From: an uncultured Coriobacteriales bacterium
GTDB taxonomy: Bacteria > Actinomycetota > Coriobacteriia > Coriobacteriales > UMGS124
Assembly (NCBI GenBank): GCA_934662525.1
Contig: CAKUKJ010000005.1
Coordinates: 1-20,818, forward strand
Length of the DNA: 20,818 nucleotides
Direction of reading: 5' to 3'
Of the stretch, positions 1-6,445 are shown one piece after another; the first letter of the stretch is position 1, and every line of letters starts with the position of its first letter. A program made the translations under genes and the position numbers. The notes under the pieces were generated by a model that had not been told where the DNA came from, did not search any database, and saw nothing but the letters and a program-made list of their open reading frames with translations.

Positions 1-1103
1 GGGTAATGGTCCCTGATTTCGAGCAGGTTGGCGACCTCTCGGTCGGATTCCTCCGGCAGATTGCGGCACACCTGGACATAGATTCGCTCGTCCCGCCGCA
101 CGGCTACAAAGTCAATTTCCTTGGTGGCGTTTTTGCCGATATACACGTTGTAACCTTTTCGCCGAAGCTCGAAGTACACGATGTTTTCCAGCATGGCGGC
201 AACGGATTTCGGATTGAAGCCCATCATACAGTATTTGAGGGAAGCATCCGCAAGGTAGAACTTTTCCTGCGTTTTCAAGACGGTTTTGCCCTGCATGTCG
301 TATCGCTGACAGCGGTAGATGACAAAGGCCTTTTCCAACCATTCCAGATAGTTATAGACCGCCTCCACCGAGAGGGAGCGCCCCTCGCTTTTCATGAATT
401 TCACGATGGCGTTGGCGGAAAAGGTCTTTCCGACATTCTCTATAATGTATCTCACCACGCGGTTGAACAAGTCAAAGTTTGTGATGTTATGCCGACGAGC
501 GATATCGCTGGTAATGACGGAATTATAAATTCCTTCGACAATCTGGTAGGACGAACGCTCATCGAAGTTCCCGAGAGCGACGATGGGGAAGCCGCCCATG
601 CGGATATACTCGCTCAAAAGCTCTTTCTGTGTGCGGCCGCTGCCTTTCTTGAACTCCAAGTATTCGGAAAAGGACAGGGTGAAAACGGGAATTGAAATGT
701 AGCGCCCTGTCAGATAGGTGGATATCTCGCTGGACATCAGCTTGGAATTGGAGCCGGTCACATACATGTCGACGTTGGAGTCTTCCAACAGGCTGTTGAC
801 CGCCTTTTCCCAGCCGTCCACCTCTTGCACTTCGTCTAGCAGAAGATAGTAGCGCTCGTCGTCTACCATTCTCTCTTTTATGTCTCGGTACATCTGCCTG
901 TCGGTCATGCCGTTGTCCAGCTCTTCCGAGGTATAGTGCAGATGGATCACATGGTCTGCGGATATGCCGCTGTCAATCAGGTCGTCTCTTAGGATATTCA
1001 AGATGGTTGACTTTCCGCAACGGCGAATTCCGGCAAGAATCTTCACCAACGGAACATCCCGATAGACTTTCAACATGTCCAAGTAATGGGGCCTATTGAT
1101 CAT
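1..1103 (-). CDS. DUF4143-type AAA ATPase, 3' end beyond window (partial)
   Basis: Reading the minus strand from the ATG at 1103 gives 367 codons without a stop before the left edge, so the C-terminus is missing. A strong ribosome site (GGAGGTAG) lies just upstream. The N-terminal AAA domain shows a P-loop GIRRCGKS at residues 25-32 and a Walker B LLLDEVQ at about 87-93, followed by the sensor-like VTGSNSKL. The C-terminal part has the DUF4143 look: an LADASLKY segment, then a nuclease-fold core (EIDFV followed by VQVC). The family is widespread in gut anaerobes and archaea and has no settled role; defence or DNA-transaction functions are guesses. Base composition is clearly A+T-richer than in neighbours and third positions are much less G/C-biased, which suggests recent acquisition. 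Family call is firm, function unknown. Confidence 0.88.
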   Translation of the reverse strand, partial: MINRPHYLDMLKVYRDVPLVKILAGIRRCGKSTILNILRDDLIDSGISADHVIHLHYTSEELDNGMTDRQMYRDIKERMVDDERYYLLLDEVQEVDGWEKAVNSLLEDSNVDMYVTGSNSKLMSSEISTYLTGRYISIPVFTLSFSEYLEFKKGSGRTQKELLSEYIRMGGFPIVALGNFDERSSYQIVEGIYNSVITSDIARRHNITNFDLFNRVVRYIIENVGKTFSANAIVKFMKSEGRSLSVEAVYNYLEWLEKAFVIYRCQRYDMQGKTVLKTQEKFYLADASLKYCMMGFNPKSVAAMLENIVYFELRRKGYNVYIGKNATKEIDFVAVRRDERIYVQVCRNLPEESDREVANLLEIRDHY

Positions 1104-1151
1104 TGCGCTACCTCCTTTATGCTGGCATGCAAAAAATAGCCCAAAGCGCAG

Positions 1152-1191
1152 AAGTTTTTACTGAAAATCAAGAAAAACTTTCTATATAGCA
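1152..1191 (-). promoter_or_regulatory. candidate promoter/operator of the minus-strand ATPase
   Basis: This A+T-rich stretch lies upstream of the ATPase start at 1103. It holds a TATATA hexamer that could be a -10 on the minus strand. Next to it is a perfect 8-bp inverted repeat, AAGTTTTT at 1152-1159 and AAAAACTT at 1173-1180. No good -35 is visible at the right distance. The inverted repeat could be an operator or a leader hairpin. Confidence 0.3.
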
Positions 1192-1222
1192 AGACTGTTC
1201 TTCTCAAATCACGGATCAGTTG

Positions 1223-1267
1223 AAGAAAGCTCTGGTTCGTCGCCGGGGCTCTTTCTTTGCAAACCAG
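1223..1267 (+). other. stem-loop with an alternative pairing partner
   Basis: AGCTCTGG (1228-1235) pairs with CCGGGGCT (1243-1250) through 8 pairs including three G-U. The stem extends past a 2-nt bulge by AAGAA (1223-1227) with TTCTT (1253-1257). The segment CTGGTT (1232-1237) is instead perfectly complementary to AACCAG (1262-1267), so two exclusive folds are possible just before the terminator at 1279. It may be the 3' end of a lost gene, a small RNA or an attenuator; no upstream plus-strand gene is present. Confidence 0.35.
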
Positions 1268-1278
1268 TTCCATCTTTT

Positions 1279-1308
1279 GCCCGCCGATGACACGGCGGGC
1301 TTTTTCTT
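1279..1308 (+). terminator. intrinsic terminator, plus strand
   Basis: A perfect 7-bp stem GCCCGCC/GGCGGGC (1279-1285 and 1294-1300) with an 8-nt loop is followed by TTTTTCTT. There is no plus-strand gene upstream within the window, so it is orphaned, perhaps because an insertion separated it from its gene. Its T-run abuts the phoA regulatory repeats. Confidence 0.7.
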
Positions 1309-1359
1309 GCGCGAGGTTTGCATTGCCCTTGCAGGGGCTTTGCAGGTGCGGCCCATCAT
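1306..1359 (+). promoter_or_regulatory. candidate PhoP-dependent promoter of phoA: four 11-bp direct repeats plus -10
   Basis: Four consecutive 11-bp units begin at 1306 (CTTGCGCGAGG), 1317 (TTTGCATTGCC), 1328 (CTTGCAGGGGC) and 1339 (TTTGCAGGTGC). They share YTTGCR at the start of each unit. An 11-bp period is the known spacing of PhoB/PhoP half-sites. A -10-like CATCAT starts at 1354, 15 bp after the start of the last unit. The same arrangement with CATTAT is seen before pstS. The promoter has no separate -35 hexamer, as expected when the activator site replaces it. Assignment to PhoP is inference from the genes served. Confidence 0.6.
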
Positions 1360-1434
1360 TCCAATCGCACCACCGGTACGAGAGAAAAGGCGCTGCGGAT
1401 GGGCCGCGCGCACAAAAAGAGGAGAGAGACTCAT

Positions 1435-2964
1435 ATGGAATTCGCTATGAACCGTCGCAACTTCGTTAAGGCCGCCTCGCTGGCTGGGGCCGCAACCCTG
1501 GGCCTGGGCGCCACGGCGGCGCTCGCCGACGAGGCCGCCGCGACCACCGCGCCCAAGTACATCTTCCTGTTCATCGGCGACGGCATGGGCAACGAGCAGG
1601 TTCAGATTGCAAGCTTCTTCAAGGGTGCCACGGAGAACGACGGTGCCGTGGTGCAGAGCCCGCTTTCCTTCATGGCCTTCCCGCACACGGGCAGCGTGAC
1701 CACCTACGACTCCACCTCCTTCTGCCCCGACTCCGCCTCCACGGCGACCTCCATCGCCACGGGCAACAAGACCAAGTCGGGCACCATCAACATGGACCCC
1801 GAGACGCTCTCGACCCCTTACGAGACCATCTCCGAGAAGCTCCATTCTCAGCTTGGCTACAAGGTGGGCGTGATCTCCACCGTTAACATGAACCATGCCA
1901 CGCCGGCCGCCTTCTACGCCCACCAGGACAGCCGCAAGAACTACTACGCCATCGGTGAGGAGATGACCGAGTCGGGCCTCGAGTTCTTCGCCGGCGGCGC
2001 CTGGCTTTCCCCTACCGACAAGGACGAGGACAAGACCGACCTCAACGAGCTTGCCGCGCAGGCCGGCTACACCGTTGCCACCACGCAGGCCGACGCCGAG
2101 GCCCTGGGCGCCGATTCGGGCAACGTGCTCATCATCGCCGAGACCCTGGCCGACGGCGACGCCATGAACTACGACCTCGACGCCGCAGAGGGCGAGTGGC
2201 GCTTTGTCGACTACGTCAACAAGGGCATCGAGTGCCTGGGCACCGACCAGCCCTTCTTCATGATGGCCGAGGGCGGCAAGATTGACTGGGCCTGCCATGC
2301 CAACGACGCCGCGTCCTCCATCCACGACGTGCTCGCCCTCGACGCCGCCGTGCAGGCCGCTGTGGACTTCTACAACGAGCATCCCGACGAGACGCTCGTC
2401 CTGGTGACCGCCGACCACGAGACGGGCGGCCTGTCCATCGGCTACAAGACCACCAACTACGACACGTTCCTCACCAACCTCACGAAGCAGACGATGTCTT
2501 ACGCCAAGTTTGACTCCGACGTGGTGGCAAACTACACGGCCGAGGGCGCCGAGGTGACCTTCGCCGACGCCATGGCCGACGTCAAGGAGTACTTCGGCCT
2601 CATGCTGCCCGAGGATCCCGACGCCGCCGGCACCGACCCGGCCGGCCAGAACGGTTCGCTCGTGCTCACGCCCTACGAGGTGGCCCAGCTCCAGGAGGCC
2701 TTCTCCCGCACGATCGAGGTCGGAGGCGGCAAGCAGGCCACGATGAGCCAGGAGAACTACGAGCTCTATGGCACCTACCAGCCCTTCAGCATGGCCGTGT
2801 GCCACATCCTCGACGCCAAGTCGGGCATCACGCACGGCACCTACGCCCACACCGGTGCCCCTGTGAACATCTACGCCCTGGGCTGCGGCTCTGAGCTCTT
2901 TGACGGCGCCTTCGACAACACCGAGATTTACGCAAAGCTCGCCCAGCTCACCCAGGTGAAGTAA
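1435..2964 (+). CDS. phoA: alkaline phosphatase, Tat-exported
   Basis: This 509-residue phosphomonoesterase hydrolyses organic phosphate outside the membrane. The start at 1435 follows an AGGAG site by about 8 bases; an upstream in-frame extension to 1318 has no such support. The N-terminus is a Tat signal: twin Arg 7-8 in NRRNFVK, a hydrophobic Ala/Leu/Gly stretch, and a likely cut after ALA at 31. Family motifs follow in order: metal ligand Asp49 in FIGDGMG, the nucleophile Ser100 in PDSASTAT, HATPAAFYAH around 154-163, EGGKIDWACH at 279-288 (Glu279, Asp284, His288), TADHETGG (Asp327, His328) and His472 in AHTGAP. His154 and Trp285 stand where E. coli PhoA has Asp153 and Lys328, a variant known from Thermotoga. 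A PhoP-like repeat array precedes the gene and a strong terminator follows it. Confidence 0.95.
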   Translation: MEFAMNRRNFVKAASLAGAATLGLGATAALADEAAATTAPKYIFLFIGDGMGNEQVQIASFFKGATENDGAVVQSPLSFMAFPHTGSVTTYDSTSFCPDSASTATSIATGNKTKSGTINMDPETLSTPYETISEKLHSQLGYKVGVISTVNMNHATPAAFYAHQDSRKNYYAIGEEMTESGLEFFAGGAWLSPTDKDEDKTDLNELAAQAGYTVATTQADAEALGADSGNVLIIAETLADGDAMNYDLDAAEGEWRFVDYVNKGIECLGTDQPFFMMAEGGKIDWACHANDAASSIHDVLALDAAVQAAVDFYNEHPDETLVLVTADHETGGLSIGYKTTNYDTFLTNLTKQTMSYAKFDSDVVANYTAEGAEVTFADAMADVKEYFGLMLPEDPDAAGTDPAGQNGSLVLTPYEVAQLQEAFSRTIEVGGGKQATMSQENYELYGTYQPFSMAVCHILDAKSGITHGTYAHTGAPVNIYALGCGSELFDGAFDNTEIYAKLAQLTQVK

Positions 2965-3016
2965 GGCGCGGCTTGCCCTCCTGCCGACCTGCGGCGCTCT
3001 CGCCCAGCCGGCTTTT

Positions 3017-3057
3017 AGCCCAGCTACCCGAATCACTCCGGGTAGCTGGGCTTTTTT
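3017..3057 (+). terminator. strong intrinsic terminator after phoA
   Basis: A 14-bp perfect stem (3017-3030 with 3039-3052) with an 8-nt loop is followed by an unbroken T-run to 3057. It lies about 50 bases after the phoA stop. Its right half recurs, with one fewer T, at 6290-6309. Confidence 0.93.
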
Positions 3058-3092
3058 GCGTTTGAGAGGGAGTTTCGATAAGCGCAATCAGC

Positions 3093-3184
3093 AAAACCCG
3101 GATGCCGTATGAGTGAAAATCCGAACTTGCTGCAATGGAAAATCCGAATGCTGAGCCGAGCAAAATCCGGGATACGCTAAGATT
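3093..3184 (+). repeat. four direct repeats (iterons) with exact 23-bp period
   Basis: A 10-base motif recurs at 3093 (AAAACCCGGA), 3116 (AAAATCCGAA), 3139 (AAAATCCGAA) and 3162 (AAAATCCGGG), each exactly 23 bp after the last. The 13 bases between motifs vary, with GCTG partly retained in the middle two units. The array ends 30 bp before the start codon of the plus-strand DUF4143 ATPase at 3215. A 23-bp period (about two helical turns) suits a protein bound repeatedly on one face of DNA. An autoregulatory operator or an iteron-like site is inferred. No equivalent array precedes the other two ATPase genes. Confidence 0.7.
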
Positions 3185-3195
3185 CTCCCGAATCT
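3180..3195. promoter_or_regulatory. perfect dyad just upstream of the ATPase start
   Basis: AGATTC (3180-3185) and GAATCT (3190-3195) form a perfect 6-bp inverted repeat around TCCC. It sits between the iteron array and the ribosome site of the gene at 3215. It could be an operator or a small hairpin in the leader. A weak TAAGAT -10-like hexamer overlaps it at 3178. Confidence 0.35.
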
Positions 3196-3214
3196 CGGTA
3201 TGGGAGGGGCAGCC

Positions 3215-4519
3215 ATGGCGCAACAGTTCGAGAGGCCGCAGGGCTATATTCCCCGTGTGGTAGACGAGCAAATCGAGCGAGACCTCAAAGTCTTTGGTGC
3301 GGTTGAGATTGCGGGCACCAAGTGGTGCGGCAAGACGTGGACGGCCCTTGAGCACGGCGCGTCTGTCTCCTATGTAGACGAGAGCCTCGACCTCGCGCGG
3401 GCCGACCCCTCGATGATGCTGCTGGGCAATCGCCCCCACGTGGTTGACGAATGGCAGCGCGTGCCTGCCATTTGGGACGCCGCCCGCCATGAGGTCGACC
3501 GTGCGCGAGGCGTTCGCGGGGCCTTCATCTTGACCGGTTCTTCGACGCCTGCGATGAGAAAAGGCGAGGAAGGGCCGGTTCATAGCGGGGCGGGCCGTAT
3601 CGGGCGCATTCGTATGCATCCCATGAGCCTTTTCGAGTCGGGGGATTCCACGGGCGAGGTGAGCCTGGCGGGCTTGTTTGCGGGAGAGTTCAAGCCGTGC
3701 GTCTGCGCCAAAGACACAATGGGCCTGGTTGAGGTTGCCTGCAGGGGAGGATGGCCCGAGGCCGTTGACCTCGATGCCGTATCCGCCCAGCTTGTGGCGC
3801 GCGATTATCTCACGACGACCTTCGGCGTGAGCATCCCCGCCCTCGGGCTTGAGACAGACCTCGCGCGTCGCCTCGCTGCATCCCTGGCGCGCAATCTCGG
3901 CCAGTCTACGACCTATAAGACCATCATCTCCGACATGTTCGGCACCGAGGACGACCCTGCTTCCGTTATCGACGAGAACAAGGTGCGGGTCTATCTCGCA
4001 GCGCTCAAGGGCATGTACATCATCGAGGAGGTTCCCGGTTGGGCTCCGCCTGCGCGTGACAAGCGACGCTTCACTACCAAGCCGAAACGCTATTTCGCAG
4101 ACCCGAGCCTGGCATGCGCCCTGCTCGGTAAGTCTCCCGCTGCCCTGCTTGACGATTGGCAGACGTTTGGTCTCGTTTTTGAGAACCTCGCTATCCGCGA
4201 CTTGTCGGTCTATGCCCGCGCGCTCGACCTGATCGATGATGTGCCCGTGCGCTATTATCGTGACGACTCGGGCCTGGAAGCGGATGCCGTCGTCCAACTT
4301 GCCGATGGTCGCTGGGCAGCCTTCGAGTTCAAAGTGAGCGAGGACAAGGTGCCCGACGGCGTTGCAAGCCTCAAGCGCATGCGCGACAAGCTTTGCGACA
4401 ACCCCCGTGCCCGCACGCGCGCCCCCGAGTTCATGGCCGTCATCACCGGCAACGGCGAATACGCCCGCCAAATCGAGCCTGGCCTCTACGCAATCCCCCT
4501 GCGTGTGTTGGGGAAATAG
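3215..4519 (+). CDS. DUF4143-type AAA ATPase
   Basis: This 434-residue protein has an N-terminal AAA domain and a C-terminal DUF4143/nuclease-like domain. The P-loop is GTKWCGKT at residues 34-41, Walker B is VVDEWQ at 76-81 and the sensor strand is FILTGSS. The C-terminal region contains GLVFENLAIRDL and a PD-(D/E)XK-type core: LEADAVVQ, then the E-x-K of AAFEFKV. The start at 3215 is chosen because GGGAGGGG lies about 6 bases upstream; the ATG at 3200 lacks a ribosome site. An array of 23-bp iterons and a dyad precede it. It converges with the gene at 4546, leaving only 26 bp. Family function is unsettled. It differs clearly in sequence from the ATPase at 1-1103, so it is not a recent duplicate. 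Confidence 0.9.
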   Translation: MAQQFERPQGYIPRVVDEQIERDLKVFGAVEIAGTKWCGKTWTALEHGASVSYVDESLDLARADPSMMLLGNRPHVVDEWQRVPAIWDAARHEVDRARGVRGAFILTGSSTPAMRKGEEGPVHSGAGRIGRIRMHPMSLFESGDSTGEVSLAGLFAGEFKPCVCAKDTMGLVEVACRGGWPEAVDLDAVSAQLVARDYLTTTFGVSIPALGLETDLARRLAASLARNLGQSTTYKTIISDMFGTEDDPASVIDENKVRVYLAALKGMYIIEEVPGWAPPARDKRRFTTKPKRYFADPSLACALLGKSPAALLDDWQTFGLVFENLAIRDLSVYARALDLIDDVPVRYYRDDSGLEADAVVQLADGRWAAFEFKVSEDKVPDGVASLKRMRDKLCDNPRARTRAPEFMAVITGNGEYARQIEPGLYAIPLRVLGK

Positions 4520-4545
4520 GACATGCGAGAGCGTGATGCCTGAGG

Positions 4546-6120
4546 CTACAGTCGCTCAATCGCGCAAGCGTGCAGCTTGGTTTTTGGGTCGTAGGTTACG
4601 GCGCACAGCAGGGCGTTGTCTTGGGCGGCGGTGCCGCGAAATGCGGCGGTGTAGTCGCGTTCGCGCATCTGGGCGAGCGCCTCGGCGGGGGAGTGCCCCC
4701 ACTTGAGCTCGACCACCACGCCGGGGATTGCACCTGAGCTCTCGAGCGGCACCATGAGCAGGTCGGCGTAACCCTTGCCGGCCGGCGCCTCGCGCACAAG
4801 CTTCCAGCGGCGCATGGCCGAGTAGAACGCGAGCCTCAGTGTGCAAGCCAGGTCTTCCTCGTGGTTGTAGGCGATGACGCTGGCGACGTCGGCATGTGCC
4901 TGCTCCACGCCGAGCGCCACGGCATCGGCGTCTTGCGCCAGCAGCGAATCGAGCAAGGTCTCGGATGCCGCGATGCTACGGGCCACCTCGGCCCAGCCGT
5001 CCCCTGCTGTGGCGCTGGCGTATTCTCCTGCCACCTCGCGGTTGGGCACGAATACCTCACGACGGGCCTCGTCGTAGGCCAGGTACCCTAGATGTACGAG
5101 CAGGGTGAGCACGTCGTCGGCGCGGTTGAACGTCGTCATGTCGTTGTCGTAGGTGCGCATGTCAATCTCAACTCGACCGCCGCCCACAAGTTCGACCACT
5201 TTGCCGTGCAGACCGTCCAAATCCATGTCGATATAACGCTTCAAAGCCTCGAAGGTTTCTGTCTGTGTCCAGTAGCTGGTAAAACGTCCGTCTTCCACCG
5301 AGCGCACGACTGAGCGGGGGTTATAAACTTCACCGGCGCCTTCCAAGCGATACCCGTCATACCACGCTTTGCATTCGTTGAAATCACGCCCCCATTGTTG
5401 GCAGAGACCCTCCACCTCACCGGAGGTGAACCCCATGTACGGCGCCATCCAGGAAGGTTCCAACATGCTGTATTCGTCAAACATGTTGAGCGCCGAGTGG
5501 CTGCCGTACTTCTTCACCGGCAAGATGCCCGTCATATAGGCGAGTGCGACGTAGGGTTTGTCCTTGAGCCAGGCGCGCAGGAAGTCGAGGTAGCGACGCT
5601 GCCCCTCATGATCCGCCATGGTCTCGCGCATGACGCAGTCCCACTCGTCGATGACGATGACGAACTGGTTGCCTGTTTGGGCGAAGACGTCGTCCATGCA
5701 CTTGATGAGACTCCTCTCATCGCGGAAAAAAAGTTCGGGGTAAGCTCTCTTAATCTCTGGTGCGATGTTTTGATGCAACGAGGCAATCAACTTCTCGACA
5801 TCGTGCGTCTCGCTTAAAAACTCCTGCATGTTGATGCGCACGGAGTCATAGCGGTTGCGCTGCTTGTCGAACGTGGGGTCGGCTGCGATGGCAAGCCCGG
5901 CGAACTCGGCGGTGCCGTCTACCGTGCGGTCGTAATAGGCGCTCACCATGTTGGCGGCCATCGTCTTGCCAAAGCGGCGCGGGCGACTGACGCAGGCGTA
6001 CTTGCGCTCTGTGTTCACCAGGCGGTTGAGCCGCGCGATCATAGCGCTCTTGTCGACGTAGATTGCCGAGTTGCGGCCCTGCCTGAGCATCGCCGCACCG
6101 GGATTGAGATACACGCCCAT
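4546..6120 (-). CDS. AAA-ATPase-like protein with C-terminal PD-(D/E)XK nuclease fold
   Basis: This 524-residue protein matches the AAA-ATPase-like plus DUF1703/PDDEXK_9 architecture common in gut bacteria. Motifs: YVDKSAMI at 21-28 (typical family N-terminus), P-loop RPRRFGKT at 46-53, Walker B VIVIDEWD at 154-161, and near the C-terminus the nuclease-fold VVVELKWG followed by the helix AEALAQM and RDYTAAF. I start at 6120 (MGVYLNPG), where the family usually begins; the in-frame ATG at 6159 has no ribosome site and adds an atypical stretch. Function is not established; roles in defence or mobile-element competition are guesses. It is convergent with the DUF4143 gene at 3215 and forms with it a block between phoA and the sulfur genes. 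Codon bias is closer to the host than that of the ATPase at 1-1103. Confidence 0.9.
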   Translation of the reverse strand: MGVYLNPGAAMLRQGRNSAIYVDKSAMIARLNRLVNTERKYACVSRPRRFGKTMAANMVSAYYDRTVDGTAEFAGLAIAADPTFDKQRNRYDSVRINMQEFLSETHDVEKLIASLHQNIAPEIKRAYPELFFRDERSLIKCMDDVFAQTGNQFVIVIDEWDCVMRETMADHEGQRRYLDFLRAWLKDKPYVALAYMTGILPVKKYGSHSALNMFDEYSMLEPSWMAPYMGFTSGEVEGLCQQWGRDFNECKAWYDGYRLEGAGEVYNPRSVVRSVEDGRFTSYWTQTETFEALKRYIDMDLDGLHGKVVELVGGGRVEIDMRTYDNDMTTFNRADDVLTLLVHLGYLAYDEARREVFVPNREVAGEYASATAGDGWAEVARSIAASETLLDSLLAQDADAVALGVEQAHADVASVIAYNHEEDLACTLRLAFYSAMRRWKLVREAPAGKGYADLLMVPLESSGAIPGVVVELKWGHSPAEALAQMRERDYTAAFRGTAAQDNALLCAVTYDPKTKLHACAIERL

Positions 6121-6195
6121 TGTCACACGCCGCCTCTCGTCATGACGCATCCAAAGCATGGCAATGATACCGTATCTCTAGGGTGAACCTATGAA

Positions 6196-6224
6196 ACCCG
6201 CCTGAGAAGTGTGCGGGTGTTTTT
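6196..6224 (+). terminator. terminator-like hairpin, plus strand
   Basis: ACCCGC (6196-6201) pairs with GCGGGT (6213-6218) and is followed by a run of five T at 6220-6224. No plus-strand gene ends before it; the neighbouring gene on that side is on the minus strand. It may be left from the locus before the ATPase block arrived. Confidence 0.45.
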
Positions 6225-6282
6225 CAGCCTTATGGCACCTTACGGCATGATGGGTCGTTTGGGGCTGTAATCGGCACCGTCT

Positions 6283-6309
6283 GCCCATTGTAGCTGGGCT
6301 TTTTGCGTT
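6283..6309 (+). terminator. partial copy of the phoA terminator
   Basis: GTAGCTGGGCTTTTTGCGTT at 6290-6309 repeats the right half of the phoA terminator (3042 onward) except for one T. The left arm of the original is missing; a short GCCCA/TGGGC stem (6283-6287 with 6295-6299) remains, so termination would be weak. The rest of the 6121-6445 gap holds the hairpin at 6196 and the dyad at 6403; I found no convincing -10/-35 pair. Confidence 0.5.
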
Positions 6310-6402
6310 CCGATGACGAGCGCTCGGAAAAATGAATACCTTGGTTATCTGATATTCGTGCGGTTGGCGCGATTCTTCGATACACTACGCCCTTGGATTT
6401 TA

Positions 6403-6415
6403 TTCCCTAAGGGAA
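6403..6415. promoter_or_regulatory. perfect dyad upstream of the MetB/MetC-type gene
   Basis: TTCCCT-A-AGGGAA is a perfect 6-bp inverted repeat with a single central base, 30 bp before the start codon at 6446. Its size fits a dimeric repressor half-site pair, or a very tight leader hairpin. I do not recognise it as a known sulfur-regulator site, and I see no SAM riboswitch core in the leader. Confidence 0.4.
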
Positions 6416-6445
6416 GCGGCATCGAAGGAAAGGAAAGCAGACTGC

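Noticed and set aside
6..695. 229-codon plus-strand open frame at the left edge
   Set aside because: Antisense to the DUF4143 ATPase, which has P-loop, Walker B and a ribosome site on the minus strand.
1216..3087. Long minus-strand open frame opposite phoA
   Set aside because: Low-complexity Gly/Val/Leu/Arg/His product with no motif; it mirrors the G/C-biased codons of phoA on the other strand.
3093..3184. CRISPR array
   Set aside because: Repeat motif is only about 10 bases with 13-base intervals, too short for repeat and spacer, and no cas genes are present.
6187..6193. GGTTCACC-like Streptomyces PHO half-site (minus strand)
   Set aside because: Single copy, no 11-bp partner, and located before an ATPase gene with no link to phosphate.
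6310..6445. SAM riboswitch before the MetB/MetC-type gene
   Set aside because: No SAM-box core or multi-stem leader is visible; only a short dyad at 6403.
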